NCBI RefSeq assembly: GCF_006124995.1
Contig: NZ_QEWN01000017.1
Span: 1 to 41,987 of the forward strand
Origin: Vibrio sp. Hep-1b-8
GTDB lineage: Bacteria > Pseudomonadota > Gammaproteobacteria > Enterobacterales > Vibrionaceae
DNA: 41,987 bases
Direction: 5' to 3'
Under the pieces are notes generated by a model. It did not search any database, was not told where the DNA came from, and saw nothing but the letters and a program-made list of their open reading frames with translations. The position numbers and the translations under genes were made by a program. How positions within the stretch are numbered: the first letter of the stretch is position 1; each line of letters starts with the position of its first letter. Below, piece after piece: positions 26,081 through 34,114 of this stretch.

Positions 26081-26391
26081 ACTTCACCCTCGATTTGGGA
26101 ATGTTGAGTTCCAGTGTTATTGTCGTTTAATTCGTTGTCATCGAGACTGCTTTCAATTTGGTGGTAAACCAACGCAGTGCTCAATACATTCGGTAAATTG
26201 TTTATTGCTTCGATTGTGTCGGTGATAAAGCCCTGGTTTTCAGTTTCTAAAACCACGACTATTTTCCCTTCAGGGCTATCAGCATAAATCTCTGCATTAT
26301 CGTTTTGCTCAATCTGTTGCTTAACTTCGTTAAGATGCTCAGGAGAGCAGTGGACGACTAAGCTAGAAATATGCACTTCGTTAAGTGACAT
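26077..26391 (-). CDS. napD: NapD chaperone for NapA export
   Basis: A 104-residue cytoplasmic protein that in known systems binds the NapA Tat signal and helps cofactor loading. The family start [21 protein letters not shown] and the segment [19 protein letters not shown] are visible, followed by [16 protein letters not shown]. The C-terminal tail is acidic and longer than in E. coli NapD. It overlaps napA by four bases and follows napF by 13. Confidence 0.93.
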   Translation of the reverse strand: MSLNEVHISSLVVHCSPEHLNEVKQQIEQNDNAEIYADSPEGKIVVVLETENQGFITDTIEAINNLPNVLSTALVYHQIESSLDDNELNDNNTGTQHSQIEGEV

Positions 26392-26404
26392 GGATGGATT
26401 CCGT

Positions 26405-26887
26405 TTAAACTAAATTGCTCACAATGATTGACGAAGTAGGGCATACAGCAACACATGCGCCACATCCGCTACATTCATCAAACTCTATTTTTGGTTGTGC
26501 GACTTTGCCGATTTGTAATTGGAATTTGATTGCCATGGTTTCGCACATATCGCCACAGCTTCGGCATTCGACATTATTAATCGCCAAACAGCTTTCGCTG
26601 ATTGACGCTTTTGCATTCCAAGGTTGTTGTGATTGAGGCAAAAATAAGGGTTCAGGGCATGCTTCGGCACACTGATAGCAAAATGTGCATTCATCAATCG
26701 AAAAATCGACAGTAGGAAAACCACCGTCACCTTTGACAATGATGTTCGTTTCGCAATTCTCGGCACATTTTCCGCAACGGGTGCATAAATCTGTAAAAAC
26801 ACCAGAATTTGCCAACCAAGGGAGCTTGATTGCGGTATCATCGATTTTGTTACGAGAAAAAAAGCTGCGCTTTGCTAGATCGACCAC
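26405..26887 (-). CDS. napF: NapF ferredoxin-type accessory protein
   Basis: A 160-residue cytoplasmic iron-sulfur protein of the nap system. It begins VDLAKRSFFSRNK and carries cysteine clusters for three [4Fe-4S] centres: CTRCGKCAENCETNI, CTFCYQCAEACPEP, and CSGCGACVAVCPTS, plus an extra group CRSCGDMC. NapF is thought to act on NapA maturation. The frame opens at 26905, but GTG 26887 sits six bases behind AAGGA and yields the usual MVDLAKR start. It is the first gene of the operon, behind an FNR/NarP-type control region. Confidence 0.92.
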   Translation of the reverse strand: MVDLAKRSFFSRNKIDDTAIKLPWLANSGVFTDLCTRCGKCAENCETNIIVKGDGGFPTVDFSIDECTFCYQCAEACPEPLFLPQSQQPWNAKASISESCLAINNVECRSCGDMCETMAIKFQLQIGKVAQPKIEFDECSGCGACVAVCPTSSIIVSNLV

Positions 26888-26969
26888 TGAAATCCTTAAT
26901 ATCACAATTATTGTGGACTACGCTTAGCTCACAATTGCCATTAACAAACTGTCATTTAAGTTCATACAA

Positions 26970-26975
26970 ATTGTA
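26970..26975 (-). promoter_or_regulatory. Candidate -10 element of the nap promoter
   Basis: On the minus strand TACAAT reads from 26975 to 26970. A start near 26963 would centre the NarP-type site about 42 and the FNR site about 71 bases upstream. That resembles the spacing remembered for E. coli napF (-44.5 and -64.5). The -35 position (ATTTAT) is weak, as expected for an activated promoter. Confidence 0.45.
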
Positions 26976-26997
26976 GTTTTTGACATATTTGTATAAA

Positions 26998-27013
26998 TAC
27001 CCCTTAGGGGTTA
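26998..27013. promoter_or_regulatory. NarP-type 7-2-7 site
   Basis: TACCCCT, two bases, then GGGGTTA forms an inverted pair of NarL/NarP heptamers (TACYYMT). The left arm matches fully and the right arm 5 of 7. The 7-2-7 form is the one NarP binds, and narP lies nearby. Confidence 0.65.
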
Positions 27014-27027
27014 ATTAGCGGGGGTTG

Positions 27028-27041
27028 TTGTTTTAGATCAA
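27028..27041. promoter_or_regulatory. FNR site
   Basis: TTGTT-TTAG-ATCAA matches the FNR consensus TTGAT-N4-ATCAA at 9 of 10 fixed bases. It lies upstream of the NarP-type site relative to nap, as in E. coli, and 90 bases before narQ on the other strand. Confidence 0.7.
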
Positions 27042-27067
27042 TAAATTCCGACGGCTTTGATCACATA

Positions 27068-27084
27068 TTGTGCGTGTCGCACAA
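27068..27084. promoter_or_regulatory. Perfect 7-3-7 palindrome upstream of narQ
   Basis: TTGTGCG-TGT-CGCACAA is an exact inverted repeat 47 bases before the narQ start. It contains TGTG/CACA ends but does not match the CRP or FNR consensus. It may be an operator or a leader hairpin; the bound factor is unknown. Confidence 0.5.
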
Positions 27085-27131
27085 ACTAGGTAGAACAAAT
27101 ATCGGCGATAGATTCAACAAGTGGTGAGACT

Positions 27132-28865
27132 GTGTTAAAAAGTGTGAAAAACTCCGTTACGAGAACCATTGCCAAAGCGATGGGCCTTATCCTTGCACTC
27201 TCGGTGGCGACAACGAGTTTTGCCATCATCACTTTGGCTTCCAGTCTGAATGATGCTGAGGCAGTCAACGTAGCAGGATCGATGCGTATGCAGAGCTATC
27301 GACTTGCGCATGATATCCAGTCTGAATCTGTCGATTATGAAGCGCACATTACCATGTTTGAACGTTCTGTTTATGCACCGTCGATGAAGGCGTTGCAAGG
27401 CTGGACAGTACCTGACGATATTACCCATGATTACTACCGCCTGATTGTACGTTGGCACGAACTCAAGCAGGTGTTAAAGAGTCATGACAGGGATCGTTAT
27501 TTGATCCTCGTTGCTGGATTTGTCAATCAAATCGATGCTTTTGTATTCAAATTACAAAACTTCTCAGAGCAGAAACTGATCAAGCTCGCATGGGTTGGCG
27601 GATTAGGTCTTGGTGGGATTCTTATCGTCGGCATCTTTGTGGTTCATTACACACGACGTGAAATCGTAAGACCTTTGAACGCATTGGTTTATGCCAGTGA
27701 ACAGATCCAATCGCGTTCATTTGACGTTGAGCTCAATGTTTCGAGCGACAATGAGATGGGGATTTTAACCCGCACTTTTAACAATATGGCCGCGGAACTT
27801 GGTAAGCTGTATCGAGGGCTTGAAAAAGCGGTTAATGAGAAAACGCAGAGGCTTCAGCATGCCAACAACTCGCTGAAAGTACTATATAAATCATCGCAGG
27901 AACTCACTGCTTCGAGGATTGGTCAGGATAACTTTGAAGCCATCTTAGCTCACATTGCAAGCTTAGAAGGCATCGCGGCGGTTAAATTAGAAATCACTGC
28001 CGAGGGTGAACGTCCACTAATACTGACACAAGGTGACGAATGTGCCGGATGCGATTCGAACTGCCAGAGCCAGCCGTTGTCATTAGATGGCGTGGAGTTA
28101 GGGACGCTTTATTGGAAAGTATCATTGCCGTGTCCGGATCAAGCTCTGATCGATAACTTTGTCCAAATACTCTCGCGGGCAGTTTATTACAATCAGGCGC
28201 AAAAACAGGCTGAGCAACTGCTTCTGATGGAAGAGCGTGCGACCATTGCCCGTGAGTTACATGACTCATTAGCGCAGTCGTTATCGTATCTCAAGATTCA
28301 AGTCTCTTTGCTTAAAAGAGGAATTGCTAAACTACCTGATAGCAAAGAGCTTGATAACACGACGCCAATTCTTGCTGAACTTGATACCGGGTTGTCGGCG
28401 GCTTACACCCAGCTAAGGGAACTTTTGACGACCTTTAGATTGACGATCAAAGAGGGCAGTTTTGGAAACGCACTGAGTGAAATGACGTCTCAGTTGGCAG
28501 AGCAGACCGATGCAGAAATCATTTTAAGCAATCAATTATCATCCATTGAACTAGATGCAAATCAACAAGTACATCTACTTCAATTGATAAGAGAAGCAAC
28601 CATAAATGCTATAAAGCACGCAAATGCACAACACATTTGTATTCAATGTCATGAAACCGATACACACGTCCTAGTCTCGGTCAGTGATGATGGTGTAGGG
28701 TTTGATCAATCAATTGAAAAGCTCAACCATTACGGATTAAGCATTATGAAAGAGCGCGCCTCTCGATTAAGTGGAAATCTTGTCGTTAACAGTCGTGACA
28801 ATAAAGGTTGTGAAATACTATTAGAGTATCCCAAGATTAAGGAAACGAACATTGACCGTATGTAG
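27132..28865 (+). CDS. narQ: NarQ nitrate/nitrite sensor histidine kinase
   Basis: A 577-residue membrane sensor. TM1 is at ~16-37. The periplasmic P-box that binds nitrate is seen as LNDAEAVNVAGSMRMQSYRLAHDI (residues ~38-61). TM2 is at ~152-172, with HAMP ~175-225 (RPLNALVYASEQIQSRSF, DNEMGILTRTFNNMAAEL). A central part holds the cysteine cluster CAGCDSNC. The HisKA_3 phospho-acceptor is in ERATIARELHDSLAQSLSYL, and the ATPase domain has REATINAIKHA and VSVSDDGVGFDQS. The start GTG 27132 follows GTGAG. It overlaps narP by 14 bases. I call it NarQ rather than NarX because its partner is NarP-like. Confidence 0.92.
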   Translation: MLKSVKNSVTRTIAKAMGLILALSVATTSFAIITLASSLNDAEAVNVAGSMRMQSYRLAHDIQSESVDYEAHITMFERSVYAPSMKALQGWTVPDDITHDYYRLIVRWHELKQVLKSHDRDRYLILVAGFVNQIDAFVFKLQNFSEQKLIKLAWVGGLGLGGILIVGIFVVHYTRREIVRPLNALVYASEQIQSRSFDVELNVSSDNEMGILTRTFNNMAAELGKLYRGLEKAVNEKTQRLQHANNSLKVLYKSSQELTASRIGQDNFEAILAHIASLEGIAAVKLEITAEGERPLILTQGDECAGCDSNCQSQPLSLDGVELGTLYWKVSLPCPDQALIDNFVQILSRAVYYNQAQKQAEQLLLMEERATIARELHDSLAQSLSYLKIQVSLLKRGIAKLPDSKELDNTTPILAELDTGLSAAYTQLRELLTTFRLTIKEGSFGNALSEMTSQLAEQTDAEIILSNQLSSIELDANQQVHLLQLIREATINAIKHANAQHICIQCHETDTHVLVSVSDDGVGFDQSIEKLNHYGLSIMKERASRLSGNLVVNSRDNKGCEILLEYPKIKETNIDRM

Positions 28866-29484
28866 AGTATTACTAGTGGATGATCATCCACTGATGAGAC
28901 GTGGTATTCAGCAGCTCTTGAGCTTTGAAGACGATTTTGATGTGGTGGCGGAAGCAAGCAATGGCGCTGATGCCGTTGCCAAAAACCATGAGCATACACC
29001 TGATCTCGTGTTACTCGACCTCAATATGAAGGGGATGTCTGGACTTGATACGCTTGGGGCACTTCGTGCAGATGGTTGCGATGCAGCAATTGTTATCCTC
29101 ACAGTATCAGACAGCCCGGCAGATATTGAAGCGATCGTCAAAGCAGGCGCTGACGGCTATTTACTTAAAGATACGGAACCTGACGAGCTGGTGGAGCTAC
29201 TGCGTTCATCGTTACGCGGTAACAAAGCGTACAGCCGAGAAGTAGCCAAATATCTTAGCGAACGTGAGAACAGCACGGACGTCTTTGATGAACTCACAGA
29301 CCGTGAGTTACAAATCTTAAAAGAAGTGGCAAAAGGCTTTCGTAACAAACAGATTGCAGACACACTTTTTATCTCTGAATCGACGGTGAAAGTGCACATG
29401 AAGAGCCTACTTAAGAAGCTCAAGGTACCGTCTCGCACAGCAGCAACCGTGTTATACCTAGAACGATACGGTGATAATAAGTAA
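28852..29484 (+). CDS. narP: NarP response regulator
   Basis: A 210-residue LuxR/FixJ-type regulator. The receiver domain (1-120) starts VLLVDDHPLMRRGIQQLL, has the phospho-acceptor Asp in LVLLDLNMKGMSG, and the conserved Lys in DGYLLKDTEPDEL. The C-terminal HTH (~145-205) reads LTDRELQILKEVAKGFRNKQIADTLFISESTVKVHMKSLLKKL, shown here in pieces. The TTG at 28852 is used because AAGGA lies eight bases before it and the receiver fold starts immediately. Overlap with narQ implies joint translation. Expected targets are the nap promoter next door and other anaerobic genes. Confidence 0.92.
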   Translation: MTVCRVLLVDDHPLMRRGIQQLLSFEDDFDVVAEASNGADAVAKNHEHTPDLVLLDLNMKGMSGLDTLGALRADGCDAAIVILTVSDSPADIEAIVKAGADGYLLKDTEPDELVELLRSSLRGNKAYSREVAKYLSERENSTDVFDELTDRELQILKEVAKGFRNKQIADTLFISESTVKVHMKSLLKKLKVPSRTAATVLYLERYGDNK

Positions 29485-29497
29485 CTGTCACCAATAC

Positions 29498-29526
29498 AAA
29501 AAAGGGCGCTGATAGCGCCCTTTTTA
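29498..29526. terminator. Bidirectional terminator between narP and dcuC
   Basis: GGGCGCT (29504-29510) and AGCGCCC (29514-29520) with a three-base loop are flanked by an A run and a T run. It serves both convergent genes. Confidence 0.93.
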
Positions 29527-29542
29527 GTGCCTAGTCGGCGAA

Positions 29543-30910
29543 TTACGCGTTCATTGGAACCAGTACCATCGTACCAATGATGACCGTTGCCAAACCACAC
29601 AGTACAGGAACCGAAGTACGTTTCACGACTTCGAACGGACTGATGTTTGCCATGCCTGAAGTTGCTACGATAACACCTGATACTGGCGAAATAGTACGAC
29701 CTAGGTTAGACGCCTGTAGCATCGGAATGATTAGGAACGCTGGGTTGAGGCCCATTTTAGCGGCTAATGAAGGAGCAAGCTCAACGAATGCGTAAAAAGG
29801 CGCATTACCTGAACCCGTCGCAATGGCCGCGGCAACTGTTAGACCAGTCAAGATCAGCATCAAGGCAATACCGCCTGCGCCCGCTGTTTCTGCTAAGTGC
29901 AGTAGGTTATCAATAGCGCCGACAGACATAAGACCTTGAGCGAACACACCAGCTGCGACCAATAGCATCACAACACCTTTAAACGCGTCAGCCATACCTT
30001 GGTAACAAGACTCTAGGTCTTCAAGGGTTTTTTGTCCGTCAAAACGCTTAACAACATAATCAACCAAAGCGCCGATGAAAATCGAAAGCACTACAATGGT
30101 GTAGATGTCTAGTTTGAGGCCTGGGATAGTACGACCGTTAAACAGGAACACACCAATAATCGGTAAGAATGGTAACACGGCATAAAACGCTGGCGCGTTT
30201 ACTTCAATCTCAGAAACATCGACTCGCTCCATTGGAGAGTTTTGCTTTTGATCGAGGTATTTGTTCCAAAAGAAAGCGGCTACTGCCATCACGATGATCG
30301 CACAGATTGAGACTGGAAGTACGGTTTGGACGGCGAATACATCCAAATCTAATCCTGACTTCTCAGCTGCAATGACCACATCTCCAGACGTTGGTGAAAG
30401 AATGATCGCAGCAGGGGACGCACAAACAGCAACCGCAGCTGGACGAGAAATGCCCATAGCCGTCATCATTGGGAATAGTGTTGCCATTAATAGAACACCA
30501 AGGCCTGTTGCAGAACTCACGGCTAATGACATGAGACACGCGACAATATAGGCTGCAACGAGCAGTACGTATGGAGACTTGATGACAGAGAGTGGTTTTG
30601 AAAACTGTTTTACTACAACATTGTTAGCACCAATATGAGTCATATAAGCAGCAAAGCCACATAACAGCATGATCTGCATACCTAAACCGCCACCACGGTA
30701 CTGAAGCATGTATTTGACGTACTCTAGTGCGTCAGTGACCATGTTTCCTGTTGATGTGATCTTTGCGGGCAATACGGTGTGGCCGATAATCCCCGTAACA
30801 ATCAACAGAAAAATACCGGCAGTGAGTAGGACACCAGCGGGTTTGTAGCCTTTGACAATGAAATAGCCAACGGTGATCGTCACAACGAGGCCAATCAAGA
30901 GTTCCAGCAT
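29543..30910 (-). CDS. dcuC: DcuC-type anaerobic C4-dicarboxylate carrier
   Basis: A 455-residue inner-membrane transporter with about 12 hydrophobic segments. It closely follows E. coli DcuC from memory: MLCGFAAYMTHIGANNVVVK, then VACLMSLAVSSATGLGVLLM, then AVCASPAAIILSPTSGDVVI, and TGSGNAPFYAFVELAP. DcuC exports succinate or exchanges C4-dicarboxylates during fermentation and fumarate use. Its position after narQP fits the anaerobic theme of this region. The ATG has GAGGAGATTTCT upstream. I saw no convincing FNR or NarP site in the 283-base gap (30911-31193) before it. Confidence 0.9.
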   Translation of the reverse strand: MLELLIGLVVTITVGYFIVKGYKPAGVLLTAGIFLLIVTGIIGHTVLPAKITSTGNMVTDALEYVKYMLQYRGGGLGMQIMLLCGFAAYMTHIGANNVVVKQFSKPLSVIKSPYVLLVAAYIVACLMSLAVSSATGLGVLLMATLFPMMTAMGISRPAAVAVCASPAAIILSPTSGDVVIAAEKSGLDLDVFAVQTVLPVSICAIIVMAVAAFFWNKYLDQKQNSPMERVDVSEIEVNAPAFYAVLPFLPIIGVFLFNGRTIPGLKLDIYTIVVLSIFIGALVDYVVKRFDGQKTLEDLESCYQGMADAFKGVVMLLVAAGVFAQGLMSVGAIDNLLHLAETAGAGGIALMLILTGLTVAAAIATGSGNAPFYAFVELAPSLAAKMGLNPAFLIIPMLQASNLGRTISPVSGVIVATSGMANISPFEVVKRTSVPVLCGLATVIIGTMVLVPMNA

Positions 30911-31193
30911 AGAAATCTCCTCAAGATATGAAAAATATAAAGAAACTGTTTCAAACTATGTCAAAGAATGTACAGAATTCTATCTTGTGGCACGAGGGCA
31001 ATTTGCCGTTCTAATGATCTGGAACAATAATTCGATAAAGCTTTTGCAGTTAGAGATATGTATTGTAAGTATGTGGTTTCTTGGATGTTAAAATTACAGC
31101 CAATGATTGATGGGGCATATACAAAATGGGGAGGAGGTATTGTTCTCAGCGAGAGTTTTAGGACAACTTATTTAAATCGCCGTTTGTCACATT

Positions 31194-32009
31194 TTACTTA
31201 CTCAATTCCTCAAAGTTGTGTGTTGCGAACGGATGGACGGCCTCTAGTGGAGCCGGCATTGCGAGAAAATACCCTTGGAACATATCGATCTCTAACTGAC
31301 GCATTGCATCAAGCTGCTGTTGAGTCTCAATACCCTCAACTACCGTTTTTGCATTGAGTTTTTTTGCAAGGTTAATGCTAGACAGCAAGCCACTTTTATC
31401 GCCGTCCATGCACGATAGCATCAATGTACGATCAATTTTTATTATTCCGGGTCTTAACGCTTCAACCCGCTTTTGGTTTGAGGCATTTATACCATAGTCA
31501 TCTACCGCGATTGTGAACTTATTCTCAGCAAGTTTGTCCATCGCTCGGCGCAGGTTCTCTTCGCTCGATGCAGCGAGTTCAATCACTTCCATGACAATTT
31601 GCGAGCTACTTAGCTCAAGAGCTTTGAGACGCTGATTGAGCAAGCAAGAATCAATACTTTCGATGGCGAGATATTCCCCAGCGGACGGGAGGACATTAAG
31701 GAAGAGTTGCAGATGACGGTATTTTGAACGCGCAAAGTTTCGAATGTGAATGACTCGACTTAAACGCTCTACATTGATCTTGTCATCAAAGTCAGTCTGG
31801 TCAGAATGGAAAAAGAGATCAGGGCGGACGCAACCATGTCCTTCACGGTGAATCCTTACCAAAGCTTCAACACCGATAACTTGGTCCTGGCGGTCGAAAA
31901 TCGGTTGGAACACACTATTGAGTTTTAGGTCTTTATAAGTACCGACGTACTGCGAATTTTCATTGATGGAAAGGCAATCCACAAATTGCTGCTTAGTGGA
32001 TAGAATCAT
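31194..32009 (-). CDS. Stand-alone EAL-domain protein
   Basis: A 271-residue protein consisting mostly of one EAL domain. Key motifs are GVEALVRIHRE, LFLNVLPSAGEY, VMEVIEL, AVDDYGINASNQKRVEAL, IKIDRTLM, TVVEGIET and MFQGYFLAMP. Metal and catalytic residues (Glu of EAL, Asn, Glu, Asp-Asp, Lys, Glu) appear retained, but loop 6 reads DDYGINAS instead of DDFGTGYS, which may lower or alter activity. No sensor domain or transmembrane helix is seen. It probably breaks down c-di-GMP, or binds it as an effector. Only a weak AGG precedes the ATG. It is transcribed alone. Confidence 0.85.
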   Translation of the reverse strand: MILSTKQQFVDCLSINENSQYVGTYKDLKLNSVFQPIFDRQDQVIGVEALVRIHREGHGCVRPDLFFHSDQTDFDDKINVERLSRVIHIRNFARSKYRHLQLFLNVLPSAGEYLAIESIDSCLLNQRLKALELSSSQIVMEVIELAASSEENLRRAMDKLAENKFTIAVDDYGINASNQKRVEALRPGIIKIDRTLMLSCMDGDKSGLLSSINLAKKLNAKTVVEGIETQQQLDAMRQLEIDMFQGYFLAMPAPLEAVHPFATHNFEELSK

Positions 32010-32377
32010 ACCTACAATAGACCTCGATAATCGACAAAGTTAACCACAGTGGGTTGTTCTCAACGTTGCGACATAATATTGACACGGCCGTAAATCTGTC
32101 AATTAAACTTTGGGCTAAAGACTCGAATTTTGAAGGCATATCCAACTATTGGTTAATTAATCGTTTACTAGCAGACAGATTAACTGAACGTTTTGTCATT
32201 AGTGGCTAAGTAGTAAACATGGTTTGATGCGTTTTTGTCCACGCTAGAGGGGAAATTAGCGGGCGATACTATCGTTCGTACTGGTAGCGTTTAAGAGCTT
32301 TCACTTCAACCTCTTTATCTCGACAAAGAGGGAGTAGTATTGTTGGAGAACGTGACCTTACGATGACATGACGGCGT
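32010..32377. other. 368-base non-coding gap
   Basis: No reading frame with a ribosome-binding site was found here. It must hold the EAL gene promoter at its left end (minus strand). A 7-bp inverted repeat ATTGACA/TGTCAAT lies at 32078-32103 with a 12-base gap, and CCTCTTT/AAAGAGG forms a second near 32310-32331. Neither has a T tract. A small RNA here is possible but not shown. Confidence 0.5.
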
Positions 32378-33028
32378 TTAACTAAGTTGTATGACTGAAT
32401 AGAGCTGAATGTATTTACGTACCAGCTGTTTATCCGTAGCGCGCTTTAATGGATGGGTAAACTTTACGAAATAAGGGCTGAGGCTAAAATGCTGTTCTAG
32501 AGATTGAGCCAGTAGAGATTCACTTTCATACAGAGTGATCCCCTGAACACGGTATTCATCTATCTCGTCTGGTAATTGACCTGTCCACCAATGTAGTAAC
32601 TCTCGACTCTGTTTGCTACGCGTTATCCAATGGTCAGTAAGTAATAGTAATAGATCGTTCGGTTGGACGGCGTATCCATACTCTTCTTGCCAATGGGCTA
32701 TGGTTTTAAACAGCTTCTTACGACATGAAGGCCCAGCGCTAACAAGGTGAGAAGTCAAAATCCACACCGTGCCTATTTCTGAACTGACTCGATAGTGATG
32801 GGGAAGATCGATGTTGTTTACCGTATCAAGAGACTTATAGTCGTAGTCATGACCAAACTCATTCAGCGTGCGTGAAAGACGACGCGCAAAGGCTAGGCCC
32901 AAATGATGCTCATTCATCCCCTTATTGTGAATTGTTGGGTAGTGCTTTTCACATAACGCCATGCAGTCAGCCTGAAATTCGTTGACGCTCTGTACTAATA
33001 CATCCAATAACAAGATCAATCTCTCCAT
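32378..33028 (-). CDS. Hypothetical protein, family not recognised
   Basis: A 216-residue protein I do not recognise. It has no signal peptide or transmembrane segment; the first residues MERLILLLDVLVQS are an amphipathic helix rather than an anchor. It is rich in His, Trp and Tyr (HWQEEYGYAV, DHWITRSKQSRELLHWWTG) and has two cysteines near residue 25. The ORF is long, opposite-strand frames are short, and the codon use looks like its neighbours, so I accept it as real. GTG 33037 would add three residues. There is no clear ribosome-binding site. It diverges from the DUF2164 gene. Confidence 0.7.
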   Translation of the reverse strand: MERLILLLDVLVQSVNEFQADCMALCEKHYPTIHNKGMNEHHLGLAFARRLSRTLNEFGHDYDYKSLDTVNNIDLPHHYRVSSEIGTVWILTSHLVSAGPSCRKKLFKTIAHWQEEYGYAVQPNDLLLLLTDHWITRSKQSRELLHWWTGQLPDEIDEYRVQGITLYESESLLAQSLEQHFSLSPYFVKFTHPLKRATDKQLVRKYIQLYSVIQLS

Positions 33029-33116
33029 AATAAGCACTAAGCGTAACTAGACTAACATGCTGCGATAAAGTTTCGTTACACTTAATCGATTAAAACTTGA
33101 GGAGCTTTAGGGGTTT

Positions 33117-33365
33117 ATGTCTAAGATTGAATTTACATCACAACAAAAACAGGCGATGGCGCAGCGGCTTCAGAACTACTTAGAAGACGAACTTGATATT
33201 GAAATCGGACAATTCGATAGTGAATTTCTGCTTGAGTTTATTACCAAGAATTTTGGTGGCGCTTTTTACAACAAAGGCCTATCTGATGCGCAAGCGATAA
33301 TGGAAAGAAAAATGTTAGATATCGGCGATGAAATCTATCAAGCCGAGCAATTGAGTGATTATTAA
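33117..33365 (+). CDS. DUF2164 small protein
   Basis: An 82-residue acidic protein of the DUF2164 family: IEFTSQQKQAMAQRLQNYLEDELDIEIGQFDSEFLLEFI, then GGAFYNKGLSDAQAIMERK (shown in parts). The family is widespread, small and cytoplasmic, with no known function. GAGGAGC about 15 bases and AGGGG five bases upstream serve as the ribosome-binding region. It is a single gene. Confidence 0.88.
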   Translation: MSKIEFTSQQKQAMAQRLQNYLEDELDIEIGQFDSEFLLEFITKNFGGAFYNKGLSDAQAIMERKMLDIGDEIYQAEQLSDY

Positions 33366-33504
33366 GTTCCTTCAATTTTTTTGAACGACTTAATCAACAC
33401 CAACGGATGTCGTGAAAGTAAAGAATAGTAAATAATCTGTTGCAAGAAAGACGGAAATGTAGTCTAAAGAGCACAAAAGTAACGCTAAGGCATAGGGCTG
33501 TTGA

Positions 33505-34041
33505 ATGAAATCAGACGTAAAAAATTACAACCCAGTAGCAAGATCAATCCATTGGTTGTCAGCGATTGTGGTTATCGCCATGTTCGGTGTCGGATTGTGG
33601 ATGGTCGATCTATCCTATTACAGTCAGTGGTATAAGACCGCACCGCACTGGCACAAATCAGTTGGATTGTTGCTAGCAGGGTTAACTATCTTTAGATTTG
33701 TATGGAAATTAGTGACGCCGTCACCACGAACTGAAGGCAGCCCGCTAGAAATCATTGGCGCCAAATTGGCTCATATGGCGATGTACGGTCTGTTTATCGT
33801 GCTGTTTGTCTCAGGATATTTGATTTCGACGGAAGATGGCCGAGCGATTGACGTTTTCAACTGGTTTAGTGTACCCGCGTTAGGGGCTCTGTTTGAAAAT
33901 CAGGCAGATATCTCTGGTCAGGTTCATTTCTATACGGCTTGGGCACTCATTATTCTTGCTGCTGTTCATGCAATTGCAGCTTTAAAACACCACTTTATTA
34001 ATAAAGACAATACGTTACGTAAAATGCTAGGCATAAACTAG
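33505..34041 (+). CDS. Cytochrome b561 (CybB type)
   Basis: A 178-residue di-haem b-type cytochrome with four transmembrane helices (~15-35, 50-70, 88-108, 145-165). Haem-ligand histidines are visible in ARSIHWLSAIVV, APHWHKSVGLLLAGL, DISGQVHFYTAWALII and AAVHAIAALKHHFI. Such proteins move electrons between quinol and periplasmic partners, including superoxide. It is followed by a yceI gene, a common pairing. The ATG at 33505 has no strong ribosome-binding site. A degraded copy of its own 3' end follows it. Confidence 0.9.
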   Translation: MKSDVKNYNPVARSIHWLSAIVVIAMFGVGLWMVDLSYYSQWYKTAPHWHKSVGLLLAGLTIFRFVWKLVTPSPRTEGSPLEIIGAKLAHMAMYGLFIVLFVSGYLISTEDGRAIDVFNWFSVPALGALFENQADISGQVHFYTAWALIILAAVHAIAALKHHFINKDNTLRKMLGIN

Positions 34042-34114
34042 TTATTACGTGCACAACGTTATCAAAAACGTGAAAAACAACACGCTACGTAAGATGATAG
34101 GAGCTTCACAATGA
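34037..34114 (+). pseudogene. Relic of a second cytochrome b561 3' end
   Basis: The short frame 34037-34114 reads KNNTLRKMIGASQ before a TGA that overlaps the yceI start as ATGA. The preceding cytochrome b561 ends KDNTLRKMLGIN. About 24 of 31 bases match between 34001-34031 and 34071-34101. It is too short to be a gene and looks like the tail of a lost tandem copy. It also supplies the AGGAGC ribosome-binding site of yceI. Confidence 0.55.

Noticed and set aside
27040..27070. A CRP site around TTTGATCACATATTG
   Set aside because: Only the right half (TCACA) fits; the left half at the proper spacing reads GACGG.
30873..31357. Two short plus-strand frames in the gap before dcuC
   Set aside because: They overlap the starts or ends of real minus-strand genes, lack ribosome-binding sites and show no recognisable pattern.
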